From positions 1 through 35,546 of the forward strand of contig DATHJZ010000252.1 of assembly GCA_035286365.1 (NCBI GenBank): 35,546 nucleotides of DNA. Reading direction: 5' to 3'. Source of the DNA: CADEED01 sp035286365. GTDB lineage: Bacteria; Pseudomonadota; Gammaproteobacteria; Steroidobacterales; Steroidobacteraceae. Each line of letters starts with the position of its first letter. Position 1 is the first letter of the stretch. Positions 1-7,988 of this stretch are shown one piece after another. Both the position numbers and the translations under genes were made by a program. Below the pieces are notes generated by a model. The model saw only the letters and a list, made by a program, of their open reading frames with translations, was not told the DNA's origin and ran no database searches.

Positions 1-365
1 TCCGGCCCCATCGTGCCCACCGGCGCCATGCCCAGTTCCGGATAGGCCGAACCCACCGCGGACACGAGGAACAGCACGGCCGCGAAAATCATCGGCCGCT
101 TTCGACCTAACAACTCCGCGGTCGGCCGCGCGATCAGCGCGCCGATAATCGTGCCGACCAGCGCGCTGCACACCGTCAGGCCCAGCAACGCATCGGCGGC
201 GGTGTTCGAAAGATGCCGTGGTTCGATGAAATTGTGATTGATCGCTTCCGCCACTCCCGCGATCACCGCGGTCGCGTATCCGAACAGCAGCGAGCTCAGC
301 GTCGCCACAAAAGTGGTCCCGGTAACCGCCTGTATGTGACTTGTCGAGACCTTCGCGAGTTTCAT
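1..365 (-). CDS. Sugar-porter MFS transporter, N-terminal part (cut by window edge)
   Basis: Inner-membrane sugar transporter of the major facilitator superfamily (sugar porter family), of which only the first 121 residues lie in the window. The ATG at 365 has a GGAA six bases upstream. The translation begins MKLAKVSTSHIQAVTG, contains the first membrane helix (LSSLLFGYATAVIAGV) and the family's loop 2-3 signature TAELLGRKRP. By eye about three quarters of the residues match the next gene upstream (382-1848), including its first 20 residues almost unchanged, so the pair is a recent tandem duplication. Only 16 bases separate the two, so they are probably co-transcribed. Substrate cannot be read from the sequence. 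Confidence 0.9.
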   Translation of the reverse strand, partial: MKLAKVSTSHIQAVTGTTFVATLSSLLFGYATAVIAGVAEAINHNFIEPRHLSNTAADALLGLTVCSALVGTIIGALIARPTAELLGRKRPMIFAAVLFLVSAVGSAYPELGMAPVGTMGP

Positions 366-381
366 GCGCGTTTCCGTTGAA

Positions 382-1848
382 TCAGGCTTTGGCGGGGAGC
401 GGAGTGGCATCGGCCTGGCGGCGCCAGAACGCACCGGCGCGCTCGTTGTCGAGGCCCTTGGTCTCGGGCACGTAGCGCAATACGACGAACGCAGCTAACA
501 AACCGAACCCGCCATAGACGAAGAATGCAAAGCCACCGTGCGCGAACGCATTGAGTGCGCTGTCGCCGAACATCACGGGGAATGTGGCCGACACGAGGAA
601 GTTCGCGCCCCACTGCGAAGCCACCGCAATCGACATGGCCTGGCCGCGAATGGGTGCCGGGAAGATCTCGGACATCATGATCCACACGATGGGGCCGAAG
701 GACACGCCCAGCCCCACGAGATAGCAGCAGATGGCGGTCAGTCCCAAGGCGCCGGTATTGTCTGCCTGGAACAGCGCGCCGATCGCCATCATCGCCAGCC
801 CCATCAGCAGCGCGCCGAAGATCAGCAGCGGCTTGCGCCCCACGCGATCGACGATCAGCACCATCATCATGGTGGCCAGCAGGTTCAGCGAACGCGCGAT
901 CAGCACGCCCAGGAACGCGGCGTCCATGTGGAAACCCATGCGCTGCAGGATCTGCGGGCCGTAGTATGAAATCGCGTTGAGACCCATCAGCTGCTGCAAC
1001 AGGCTCAAGGCCACGCCAACGAACACGACGCGTGCCCCGAATGCGAACAAGGGTTCGGGTTTCGCAAGGTTGCGATTGTCGGCGGCAAGGTCCTCGAGCA
1101 TCACCCGCACTTCTTCCGGATTCGCGGAGCGCGCGAGCTGCCTGCGCGCCTGCTCGACCCTGCCGTGTTTCACCAGCCAGCTCGGGCTTTCGGGCACCGT
1201 AAAGCTCAGCCAGAAGAATGCCAGCGCCGGCACCGCCATCGACACCATCATGTAGCGCCAGCCGGTCGCGATCACCCATTTGTCGTCGCCCTGCAGCCCG
1301 ATGCCCCAGTTGACGAACAACACAATCGCGATGCCGCCGGCGATGGCGATCTGCTGGTACGCGCCTAACTGCCCGCGCACGGCGCTCGGCGCGAATTCGC
1401 TCACGTACATGGGCGCGATGACCGAGGCGAGGCCCACGGCGACGCCACCGATGAGTCGATAGAAGATGAATGGCCAGATCGCCGCCGGGCCCATCTCGCC
1501 GACCGGCGCTATGCCGATCTCGGGAAATGCCGAGCCGAATGCCGACACGATGAACAGGACCGCGGCGAGGATCATCGGGCGTTTCCTGCCTAACAACTCC
1601 GCGGTGCGGCGCGCCGCCAGCGCACCCAGGATGGTACCGAGCAGCGCCGCGCACACGGTGAAGCCGAGCAGGAAGTTCGCGGCCGTCTCGTTCATGCCGC
1701 GCGGCTCGATGAAATTGCGATCGATCGCGCCGACGACGCCGGAAATCACCGCCGTGCAGTAGCCAAACAGCAGCGAACTCAGCGTCGACACGAAGGTCGT
1801 GCCCGTGACCGCCTGAATGTGGCTGGTTGAGACCTTGGCGAGCGGCAT
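382..1848 (-). CDS. Sugar-porter MFS transporter
   Basis: 488-residue, 12-helix sugar:proton symporter-like protein of the inner membrane. Family marks visible: TAELLGRKRP after helix 2, PESPSWL after helix 6, DRVGRKPLL in the second half, and PETKGLD at the end of helix 12; these define the sugar porter (xylose/arabinose/galactose type) family. The open frame extends further upstream, but the ATG at 1848 is chosen because it gives the same N-terminus as the neighbouring paralogue (AKVSTSHIQAVTGTTFV) and lies 7 bases after the stop of the upstream kinase gene. It likely forms an operon with that kinase and with the second copy at 1-365. The sugar transported is unknown; the nearby DUF1080 protein hints at disaccharide or keto-sugar use, which is inference. 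Confidence 0.93.
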   Translation of the reverse strand: MPLAKVSTSHIQAVTGTTFVSTLSSLLFGYCTAVISGVVGAIDRNFIEPRGMNETAANFLLGFTVCAALLGTILGALAARRTAELLGRKRPMILAAVLFIVSAFGSAFPEIGIAPVGEMGPAAIWPFIFYRLIGGVAVGLASVIAPMYVSEFAPSAVRGQLGAYQQIAIAGGIAIVLFVNWGIGLQGDDKWVIATGWRYMMVSMAVPALAFFWLSFTVPESPSWLVKHGRVEQARRQLARSANPEEVRVMLEDLAADNRNLAKPEPLFAFGARVVFVGVALSLLQQLMGLNAISYYGPQILQRMGFHMDAAFLGVLIARSLNLLATMMMVLIVDRVGRKPLLIFGALLMGLAMMAIGALFQADNTGALGLTAICCYLVGLGVSFGPIVWIMMSEIFPAPIRGQAMSIAVASQWGANFLVSATFPVMFGDSALNAFAHGGFAFFVYGGFGLLAAFVVLRYVPETKGLDNERAGAFWRRQADATPLPAKA

Positions 1849-1855
1849 CGAGGCC

Positions 1856-3748
1856 TCAGGCCGCCGCGACGACTGCGCCGGCGGGACCCGCGATCGGCAG
1901 ACGGATGTAGAAGCTCGTACCCTGGCCGACTTCGGTTTCGAAGTGCAGCGTTCCGCCATGCTTGTCGACAATCACGCTGCGCGCGATGGCCAGTCCCTGC
2001 CCCGTGCCCTTGCCAACGTCCTTGGTGGTGAAGAACGGATCGAAGATGCGCGATCGCACTTCCACCGGAATGCCCCTGCCAGTATCTGAAATCGCGATCT
2101 CGATCTGGTCGCCGAGCACCCGTGTCACGACCCGGATCTTGCCCTTGTCAACCGTGCCCTTCACGACGTCGCCGATGGCGTGTGCCGCGTTGACGATGAG
2201 ATTGAGGACCACCTGGTTGATCTCCCCCGCGTAACAGTTGACCGGCGGCAAGGTGCTGAAATCCGTCTCCATTTCCGCGACGTACTTGTACTCGTTGGTG
2301 GCGATGACCAGCGTGCTCGAGATCGCCTGGTTGATGTCGACCTGCGCCATCTCCTTGCGGTCCGGATGCGCGAACTCCCGCATCGAACGCACGATGGCAG
2401 CGACGCGACCGAGGCCGTCGCGCGCACGGTCGAGCGCAACCGGCGCGTTCTCGAGGATGTAGTCGAGGTCGGCCTCGTCTTCGGCTTCCTCGGCGGCCTT
2501 CGCCGCGGCGGCGACGCCTGCGCCGTTCTCGGTGGCGATGCGCAGCTCGCGATATTTGTCGACGATCTGGGACAAGTCGTCCATCGCCTCGCGCACGAAG
2601 TGCACGCTGTCGGAGACGAACTGCACGGGGGTATTGATCTCGTGCGCGACGCCGGCCGCGAGCCGACCGACGCTTTCGAGCTTCTGCGCCTGCGCCAACT
2701 CGCTCTCGAGCCGGCGCTGGTCGGTGACGTCGAGCATCATGCCGCGCAGCACTTTGTGCTGGCCGGTGGTGTCGCTGTGTTCGCAGCTTGCGACCCAGCG
2801 CAGGTCCACGCGCTGGTCGTCCTGCGTGAACACCGTGGTCTCGACCTCGAAATTGCCGCTCTTGCTCTCGTCGATGCGCGAGCGCACCGGACCATTGCGG
2901 TCGCGCGGCATGAGCTTGTCGAGGAAGCCGATCTGCTTCCAGATCTCCTCGCTGAAGCCGAGGCGCTGCGGACCCTGCGGCCCGATGTATTCGAAGTGGC
3001 CATCGTCGACGTCGAGCGCGAACGGAATCGCCTGCATGCCCTCGACGACCAGCCGGTACTGCTCGCGGCCGCGCTCGAGCTCGCGAGTACGCTCGGAGAC
3101 CAGCTTCTCGAGGCGCTGTTTCTCGGTGCGCTCCATCTGGCGGCGCTCCTCGAACATGCGCACCACCTCGGACATCATGACGCTGAAGGAATGCGCCAGC
3201 GCCAGCAGGATGGAGAACAGCAGCACCACGGCCGTGGTCATCGCGGGGAACTGCGCAGCCCTGAAACGCGCGGTTACAATGTGTTCGGTAGATAGGGCGA
3301 GGAACACGCGCCCCGCAATGCCCTCGCCCACGGTTATATCGCGCACCGAGAGCAGTACGCGGTCGTCAGCGAGCTTCACCTTGGCGCCCGCGACGAGTGA
3401 GGCGGGATAGCGGCCGATGCCGGCGAGCCGGCGCCCGCCGGGCGTGTACACCGCGACGCCATAGACGTTGCGGTCGCTCGCCAGCGGCTGGATGACTTCC
3501 TCGGCCAGGCCCATATCACCGGTCGCCACGGCGCCGTACAACTGCGCGGTCAGGTTCGAGGTATACATCGTCTCTTTCGCGCGCACGCTGGCTTCGAGCG
3601 ACGACGCGTCGAAAGTGGCGTAGCCGACTACCCCGGCGATCGCGCTCAGAATGAACACCAGCGCCAGGCTCCCCATGAGCTGGGCCTGCAGAGGCAGGTC
3701 CGTCGTGGCGTGTTCGGCGGTGGTGTCTTCGTGGCGCGCGTCGTTCAT
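1856..3748 (-). CDS. Membrane sensor histidine kinase with PAS domain
   Basis: 630-residue inner-membrane sensor kinase. Two membrane helices (about residues 26-46 and 169-187) bracket a periplasmic sensor region of about 120 residues. A short coiled coil (ERRQMERTEKQRLEKLVSER) follows, then a PAS-like domain (about 230-345), a HisKA dimerisation domain with the phospho-acceptor His near 369 (GVAHEINTP), and a HATPase domain with N box (NLIVNAAHAI), G1 (SDTGRGIP), F box (IFDPFFTTK) and G2 (GTGQGLAI). All catalytic boxes are intact. An Ala/Glu-rich insert (AAAAKAAEEAEDEADLD) follows the phospho-acceptor helix. I chose the ATG at 3748 because GGAG lies 5 bases upstream; an ATG at 3763 has no such site. 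No receiver gene is adjacent; the stop lies 7 bases before the MFS gene, suggesting a role in controlling sugar uptake or taxis. Confidence 0.92.
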   Translation of the reverse strand: MNDARHEDTTAEHATTDLPLQAQLMGSLALVFILSAIAGVVGYATFDASSLEASVRAKETMYTSNLTAQLYGAVATGDMGLAEEVIQPLASDRNVYGVAVYTPGGRRLAGIGRYPASLVAGAKVKLADDRVLLSVRDITVGEGIAGRVFLALSTEHIVTARFRAAQFPAMTTAVVLLFSILLALAHSFSVMMSEVVRMFEERRQMERTEKQRLEKLVSERTRELERGREQYRLVVEGMQAIPFALDVDDGHFEYIGPQGPQRLGFSEEIWKQIGFLDKLMPRDRNGPVRSRIDESKSGNFEVETTVFTQDDQRVDLRWVASCEHSDTTGQHKVLRGMMLDVTDQRRLESELAQAQKLESVGRLAAGVAHEINTPVQFVSDSVHFVREAMDDLSQIVDKYRELRIATENGAGVAAAAKAAEEAEDEADLDYILENAPVALDRARDGLGRVAAIVRSMREFAHPDRKEMAQVDINQAISSTLVIATNEYKYVAEMETDFSTLPPVNCYAGEINQVVLNLIVNAAHAIGDVVKGTVDKGKIRVVTRVLGDQIEIAISDTGRGIPVEVRSRIFDPFFTTKDVGKGTGQGLAIARSVIVDKHGGTLHFETEVGQGTSFYIRLPIAGPAGAVVAAA

Positions 3749-3803
3749 GAAAGCTCCGTCCATGGGCGATGAGCGGGGTCTGTTGCCCGCTTGCCCAGTG
3801 GGT

Positions 3804-3830
3804 TTATCGGATAGAACGAGGCTTCCCTTA
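3804..3830 (-). promoter_or_regulatory. Candidate sigma-28 (FliA) promoter upstream of the sensor kinase
   Basis: On the minus strand the sequence reads TAAGGGAA, 11 bases, TCCGATAA. The FliA consensus of enterobacteria is TAAAGTTT-N11-GCCGATAA, so the -10 box matches at 7 of 8 positions, the spacing is exact, and the -35 box keeps its TAA core. It lies about 55 bases upstream of the kinase start at 3748. Whether this genome has flagellar genes cannot be seen here. Confidence 0.45.
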
Positions 3831-3862
3831 AGTCATTGCTGCACGGCAGTAGTTGAGCCGGG

Positions 3863-3950
3863 GGCCTGCGCAGTGGCAGGAAATTGCCGCCCGGCGCGCC
3901 TGTGACGGCCGTCTCAGCCGCCGCGACGAGGGTGACAGGCCTGCGCAGTG
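3863..3950. repeat. 13-base direct repeat in intergenic region
   Basis: GGCCTGCGCAGTG occurs at 3863-3875 and again, unchanged, at 3938-3950, 75 bases apart, in the 261-base non-coding stretch between the kinase and the DUF1080 gene. Each copy is followed by an AGGAAAT-like segment, and the second runs into the long hairpin at 3967-3999. This suggests a composite intergenic repeat (REP/BIME type) rather than a regulatory operator. Confidence 0.6.
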
Positions 3951-3966
3951 AGGCGCGTCCCCTTTT

Positions 3967-3999
3967 GCCAGGAAATGGGGATTGTCCCCAATTCCTGGC
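3967..3999. repeat. Long inverted repeat, REP-like hairpin
   Basis: Arms of 15 bases (3967-3981 and 3985-3999) pair at 14 positions around a 3-base loop; the core is GGGGATTGTCCCC flanked by CCAGGAA and TTCCTGG. It sits 10 bases after the stop of the DUF1080 gene. The stem is strong enough to end or protect a transcript, but no T-run follows on either strand, so a classical intrinsic terminator is not supported. Palindromes with a GGGGAC/GTCCCC core resemble repetitive extragenic palindromes mobilised by RAYT transposases; copy number elsewhere in the genome cannot be judged here. Confidence 0.7.
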
Positions 4000-4009
4000 G
4001 AAGCGCTCA

Positions 4010-5482
4010 TCAGAGCTTGCGCAGCCAGATGTTGCGGTAACGCACGAGGTGGGAGTGGTCTTGCAGGCGAATCGGCATGTCGCCGTGCGGCAAGTAGCTA
4101 GGCGCACCGATGTACGCGGTGCCGCCCTTGAGCACGGAGTTGTTCTGGACCAGGATGCCGTTCAACAGCACCGTCACGCGCGCGGGCGACGTCAATGATC
4201 CGTCCGCGGCAAAGCGCGGCGCGGTCCAGACGATGTCGTATGTCTGCCAGTGCTCCGCGGGCCAGGCGGCATTCACGAGCGGCGGGAACTGCTTGTAGAT
4301 CGAGCCGACCATGCCATTTACGTAGGTCGGATTCTTGAAGTTGTCTAGCACCTGCACTTCGTACACGTCCTGCAGGAAGATGCCGCTGTTGCCGCGATCC
4401 TGGTTGACCTTGTCGGCCGGCAGTTCGGGATCCCACCACTCCACGTGCAGCTGCACATCGCCGAACGCCGCCTTCGTCTGGATATCGCCCGTGCCCGGCG
4501 CGACCACCATTTCGCCATTGGCAACGGTCCACTTCGCATCGCCGCCCTTCGCGCTCTTCCACGCGTCGACGTTCTTGCCGTCGAACAGAATGATGGCATC
4601 GGACGGCGGCGCGCCCGGCGCGGCGCCCGGCGTCACTTTCGCCGGCACGGGGAACCACACTTCCGTGAGTTTCGGTTCCGGCGGCATGTCATCGGCATTC
4701 GTAAGCGAGCGAATCTTGATATTGCGATAGGCAAGCTCGGCGCTCTCGGCTTGCAGCGCGATTTTGCCGTGGTCGATCTTGACCCAGCTGTTGGTCGCGG
4801 GATCCCAGCCTTTGAAGTCGCTGACGCGCATGTTCACAAGACCGTTGACGATGTGCGTCGCACGATCGCCGCGCACGATAACCTCGAGTGTGTTCCAGCC
4901 CGGGTATTCGTTGACACGGCTATGGCGCGTGCGCTGGAAGTCGCCGTTCTTTCCCACGGTGGTGGGCACGCCGCCGTTCTCGGGCAACGCATAGAAGCCG
5001 GCTTTCGGATCGACGAAGCTCGAGAGTTGTGAGGACACGGCCCACGAATCGCCCGTATCACCCTCCTGGATCTGTGCTTCGAAACTCGCCGGCCAGTTGG
5101 CGGGAATTTCCCGATACACGTTGTAGAGCAAACCGGCGTCGCGCACTTGCTCGAGCCGCGGCGGATACTTCTTCTCGCCCCATTTGTATTCGAGGCTGAT
5201 TACGTAGTCTTTGTAGTCGGCGTTGGTGAGCAGGTACGCGTTCGGCTGTTCCGTGCCCGCCTTCTGGGTGGGATAGGCGTGAATCTCTCCGTTCTTCACT
5301 TCGAAGATGCTCGTCGCGGGTGGCGCGTCGGCGGCGGTCTTCGATGCGTAATGAACGGACCAGCCGCTGAGGTTCTTGCCGTTGAATATCGGCTTCCAGC
5401 CAGGTGCGGCGTCTGCCGCGCCGGCGACACTCGCGGCCAAGAAACACACACTCGCGCCGATGACTCGCAACGTCCTGGTCAT
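4010..5482 (-). CDS. Secreted protein with two 3-keto-disaccharide hydrolase (DUF1080) domains
   Basis: 490 residues with a clear signal peptide (MTRTLRVIGASVCFLAASVAG, cleavage near AADA, residue 23-26), so periplasmic or secreted. Two beta-sandwich domains of the DUF1080/3-keto-disaccharide hydrolase family (PF06439-type) follow: about 28-260, opening with WKPIFNGKNLSGW, and about 295-490, opening with IILFDGKNVDAWK and ending with LVRYRNIWLRKL. The repeated (L/I)FDGK/FNGK..L.GW start and the YRNI(K/W)(I/L)R end are the family marks. Known members bind or hydrolyse 3-keto glycosides. I chose the ATG at 5482 because AGGGGG lies 7 bases upstream and the signal peptide starts there. Its neighbours are sugar porters on one side and a signalling operon on the other. 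Catalysis by both domains is not assured. Confidence 0.88.
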   Translation of the reverse strand: MTRTLRVIGASVCFLAASVAGAADAAPGWKPIFNGKNLSGWSVHYASKTAADAPPATSIFEVKNGEIHAYPTQKAGTEQPNAYLLTNADYKDYVISLEYKWGEKKYPPRLEQVRDAGLLYNVYREIPANWPASFEAQIQEGDTGDSWAVSSQLSSFVDPKAGFYALPENGGVPTTVGKNGDFQRTRHSRVNEYPGWNTLEVIVRGDRATHIVNGLVNMRVSDFKGWDPATNSWVKIDHGKIALQAESAELAYRNIKIRSLTNADDMPPEPKLTEVWFPVPAKVTPGAAPGAPPSDAIILFDGKNVDAWKSAKGGDAKWTVANGEMVVAPGTGDIQTKAAFGDVQLHVEWWDPELPADKVNQDRGNSGIFLQDVYEVQVLDNFKNPTYVNGMVGSIYKQFPPLVNAAWPAEHWQTYDIVWTAPRFAADGSLTSPARVTVLLNGILVQNNSVLKGGTAYIGAPSYLPHGDMPIRLQDHSHLVRYRNIWLRKL

Positions 5483-5534
5483 TGTCGTGCCCCCTGAAAA
5501 TGGCGGGCAAGTGTAGCAAAGACCGCGAGAAACC

Positions 5535-5957
5535 CTAGGCGAATAATTTCCAGTTTCCGGTGACGCTGGAATCCCCAGGCTGCTCGGGCTCTCCCAAGGT
5601 TTGCCGGATGATGGCGAGAAGCTCGGCGTTGTCGACCGGCTTTTGCAGGTAGACCTTTGCGCCGGCCTTGATCGCACGCTCCTGGTTGCCGCTCACGTCA
5701 CGTGCTGAAACCACGATGATAGGGATGACCGAAAGTGCGGGGTGCCGCCTGAGCCTTTCGATCACCACAAAGCCATCGCCGCCCGGCAGACCCAGGTCGA
5801 GAATGATCAGGTCCGGTTGATTCTTGCGGGCTTCCGAGACGCTGGTAAGCGCATCAGACGCGAAGAAAGTGTCGTAGCCGTTTGCCTTCAGGCGCACATG
5901 CATCGCCAGACGTACATCGGGGTCGTCATCGACCAGCAGAATTTTCTTGTTAGCCAT
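5535..5957 (-). CDS. Single-domain response regulator (receiver)
   Basis: 140 residues, essentially one CheY-like receiver domain: acidic pair at DDD 10-12, phospho-acceptor Asp near 54 (LIILDLGLPGGDG), Ser at the switch position (VVSARD) and Lys 106 in LQKP. There is no output domain, only a short tail. It is the last gene of a four-gene signalling operon: its ATG lies inside the 3' end of the upstream receiver-kinase gene (8-base overlap), pointing to translational coupling. Likely role: the phosphate sink or diffusible output of the two kinases upstream. Confidence 0.93.
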   Translation of the reverse strand: MANKKILLVDDDPDVRLAMHVRLKANGYDTFFASDALTSVSEARKNQPDLIILDLGLPGGDGFVVIERLRRHPALSVIPIIVVSARDVSGNQERAIKAGAKVYLQKPVDNAELLAIIRQTLGEPEQPGDSSVTGNWKLFA

Positions 5958-7527
5958 TTGCCACCATCCTTGAAGAAAGTTCCTCGTTTACGAGTGCTTG
6001 AAATGTAGCGGCCACCCATTCGAAGGACGCACCTTTCGGGTCGCTCTTGTTACGTCGTGTCGTCTCCACGGTGCGGCATGAAGTCGACAGAGTCAGCCCT
6101 GCCTTCTGCTCGAGCTCACGCTCGTCGAACTGCTGTCGAAATCGTTTGATCAACGCTTCGCAGCCATCCGGGTCCGTGGCAACCACGACGAAAAACAGTT
6201 CCGCCCCTCCCGAGGAGCCCATCTTCGGCAGCAGGACATCCTGATCTGACAGTAGACAGCGCTGCAGCATTTCGCGCGCGCCCAGCGAGTGCTCCGCACG
6301 CGCGGCATCGGACAGCCAACCCGCCGGTGAAACGATCTGCGCGACCATCAACATCAGGGGACCCGTCGCGCCGTTGGTGACCTTGAGCGTTGGTGCAAGC
6401 AGGTTGCGCATGGAGAACACCGGCAACGTCACGGAGAGAACCGCACCCTGTCCCGGAGCGTTCTCGGCCCAGATGCGTCCGCCCTGCCGCGTCACCAGCT
6501 CCTTGCAGATATGCAGCCCCAGCCCGAGGCCGCGACGCCCTGCCTGCGCGGGATCCGAAGCCTGAAAAAGGCGTTCAAAGATCTGCTCGGTCATGTCCGG
6601 ATTGATTCCGCAGCCGGTGTCGGAGACCTGCAGCACCAGCTGGTTCGGATCCTGCGCGAACACGCTGGCGCGGACCTTCACCGCACCGTTCGTCGGCGTA
6701 AATTTGATTGCGTTATCGAGCAGGATGATGAGGATCTGCCGTACGCGGGTCGGATCCGCGCACAACATGGGGAGCTCGTAGGCGAGCTGTGTGGAGAGCG
6801 TGATTCCCTTCGCGGCGGCGGCACCCTGCAGGGTATTGACCGCGTATGCGATTGCCTCCTCGATCGAAGTTCGCTGCAACTCGATCGTCAGTTTTCCACC
6901 CTCGCCGCGCGTGACTTCGAGCAGGTCCTCGATCATCGCCTGGAGCTGCTTCACATTCCGAAATACGATGTCGAGATATTCGCGTTGCTCGGGGTTGAGC
7001 TCACCCACCAGTTTGTCGAGCAGAATCGTCACGAACTGGTAGATAGCGTTGAGCGGTGACCGCAGCTCGTGCGACACGTGCGACAGAAAATTGTCCTTGA
7101 ACTGCAACTGGTTGATCCGGATCAGGTCGGTCTCCGACTGCATGCGGTGGCGCTCGATGGCATGACGCAGCGCCCGCGGCAGCGCGCGACTTTCGATCTG
7201 GCCCTTGATCAGATAGTCCTGCGCGCCTTCCTTCATGGCTTCGGCCGCGAGTGCCTCGTCGTCGAGGCCGGTCAATACGATTATCGGGACACCCGGGGCC
7301 ACCGACTGTGCGCGTCGCACAGTGTCGAGGCCGTGCCCGTCCGGCAATCCCATGTCCAGCAAAACGATATCCACGCCGCCTTTCTCGAGATGAACCAACG
7401 CCTCGCTCATGCGCAGCAGATGCGTGAGGTGGAAGCTGCCGGGCTTCTCCTTGCTGAACATTTCCCGCAGCAGACGTGCGTCGCCGGCGTTGTCCTCGAC
7501 CACGAGAACTTCGAGTGCTTTTTTCAC
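5950..7527 (-). CDS. Receiver-histidine kinase with C-terminal GGDEF-like remnant
   Basis: 525 residues, soluble. Order: receiver domain (1-120; Asp 58 in VLLDMGLPDG, Lys 109 in LIKG), HisKA with phospho-acceptor His 153 (SHVSHELRSPLNA), HATPase with N272 (LLDNAIKF), G1 (SDTGCGI) and G2 (GLGLGLHI). A tail of about 145 residues follows (380-525). In it, LLSDQDVLLPKMGSSGGAEL and the following FFVVVATDPDGCEALIKRF resemble the core of a diguanylate cyclase domain, but GGDEF is replaced by GGAEL, so no cyclase activity is expected. The start is GTG at 7527, overlapping the TGA of the upstream receiver (GTGA); the 3' end overlaps the next receiver by 8 bases. Receiver-first kinases usually act as intermediates in a phosphorelay, receiving phosphate from another kinase, here probably the one at 7985-10420. 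The tail assignment is tentative. Confidence 0.9.
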   Translation of the reverse strand: MKKALEVLVVEDNAGDARLLREMFSKEKPGSFHLTHLLRMSEALVHLEKGGVDIVLLDMGLPDGHGLDTVRRAQSVAPGVPIIVLTGLDDEALAAEAMKEGAQDYLIKGQIESRALPRALRHAIERHRMQSETDLIRINQLQFKDNFLSHVSHELRSPLNAIYQFVTILLDKLVGELNPEQREYLDIVFRNVKQLQAMIEDLLEVTRGEGGKLTIELQRTSIEEAIAYAVNTLQGAAAAKGITLSTQLAYELPMLCADPTRVRQILIILLDNAIKFTPTNGAVKVRASVFAQDPNQLVLQVSDTGCGINPDMTEQIFERLFQASDPAQAGRRGLGLGLHICKELVTRQGGRIWAENAPGQGAVLSVTLPVFSMRNLLAPTLKVTNGATGPLMLMVAQIVSPAGWLSDAARAEHSLGAREMLQRCLLSDQDVLLPKMGSSGGAELFFVVVATDPDGCEALIKRFRQQFDERELEQKAGLTLSTSCRTVETTRRNKSDPKGASFEWVAATFQALVNEELSSRMVANG

Positions 7528-7988
7528 GGTGTGCTCGACACTTTTGGCAATTTGACGACGGACAGCCAGAAATTGTCGATGCTCTGCACGACTTTCAGGA
7601 AACCCTCGAGGGCCACGGGTTTGGTGATGTAGCAGTTTGCGTGCAGCTGATAGCTGTTGAGAATGTCTTCCTTGGATGAGGAAGTTGTCAGGATGACAAC
7701 CGGGATACTCTTCAACGTGGCACTCTCCTTGATCTCCTTGAGGACCTCCCGGCCGTCCTTCTTGGGCAGATTGAGATCGAGCAGGATCAGATCGGGGCGT
7801 GGAGCATCGACATGCACTCCCTGGCGTTCCAGAAAAGCCATGGCTTCAATACCGTCCTTCGCGACATGCAGGCTGATGTGCACCTTGGCGTCCTTCATCG
7901 CCTCGCGTGTCAGCCGCACGTCACCGGCGCTGTCTTCGACCAGCAGCACTTCGATCGGCGCGAGGCGGGATCCGGTGGTGTCGGTCAT
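7524..7988 (-). CDS. Single-domain response regulator (Rcp1-like receiver)
   Basis: 154-residue receiver of the type that partners phytochrome-like kinases: acidic residues ED 18-19, phospho-acceptor Asp 71 (LILLDLNLPKKDGREVL), switch Thr (VVILTTSS) and Lys 123 (YITKPV). The LNLPKKDGREVL signature and the extended loop before the phosphorylation site are typical of the Rcp1 subgroup. The ATG overlaps the TGA of the upstream kinase (ATGA), with AAGGAA 8 bases upstream; its own TGA overlaps the next gene's GTG. The upstream kinase has a phytochrome-class dimerisation domain, which fits a cognate pair. Confidence 0.94.
   Translation of the reverse strand: MTDTTGSRLAPIEVLLVEDSAGDVRLTREAMKDAKVHISLHVAKDGIEAMAFLERQGVHVDAPRPDLILLDLNLPKKDGREVLKEIKESATLKSIPVVILTTSSSKEDILNSYQLHANCYITKPVALEGFLKVVQSIDNFWLSVVKLPKVSSTP

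Noticed and set aside
362..1654. A 430-codon minus-strand frame within the sugar porter gene
   Set aside because: Arg-rich alternative frame of the transporter gene; the transporter frame has all the family motifs.
3967..3999. Intrinsic terminator for the DUF1080 gene
   Set aside because: The stem is strong, but neither strand has a T-run after it; a REP-like repeat fits better.
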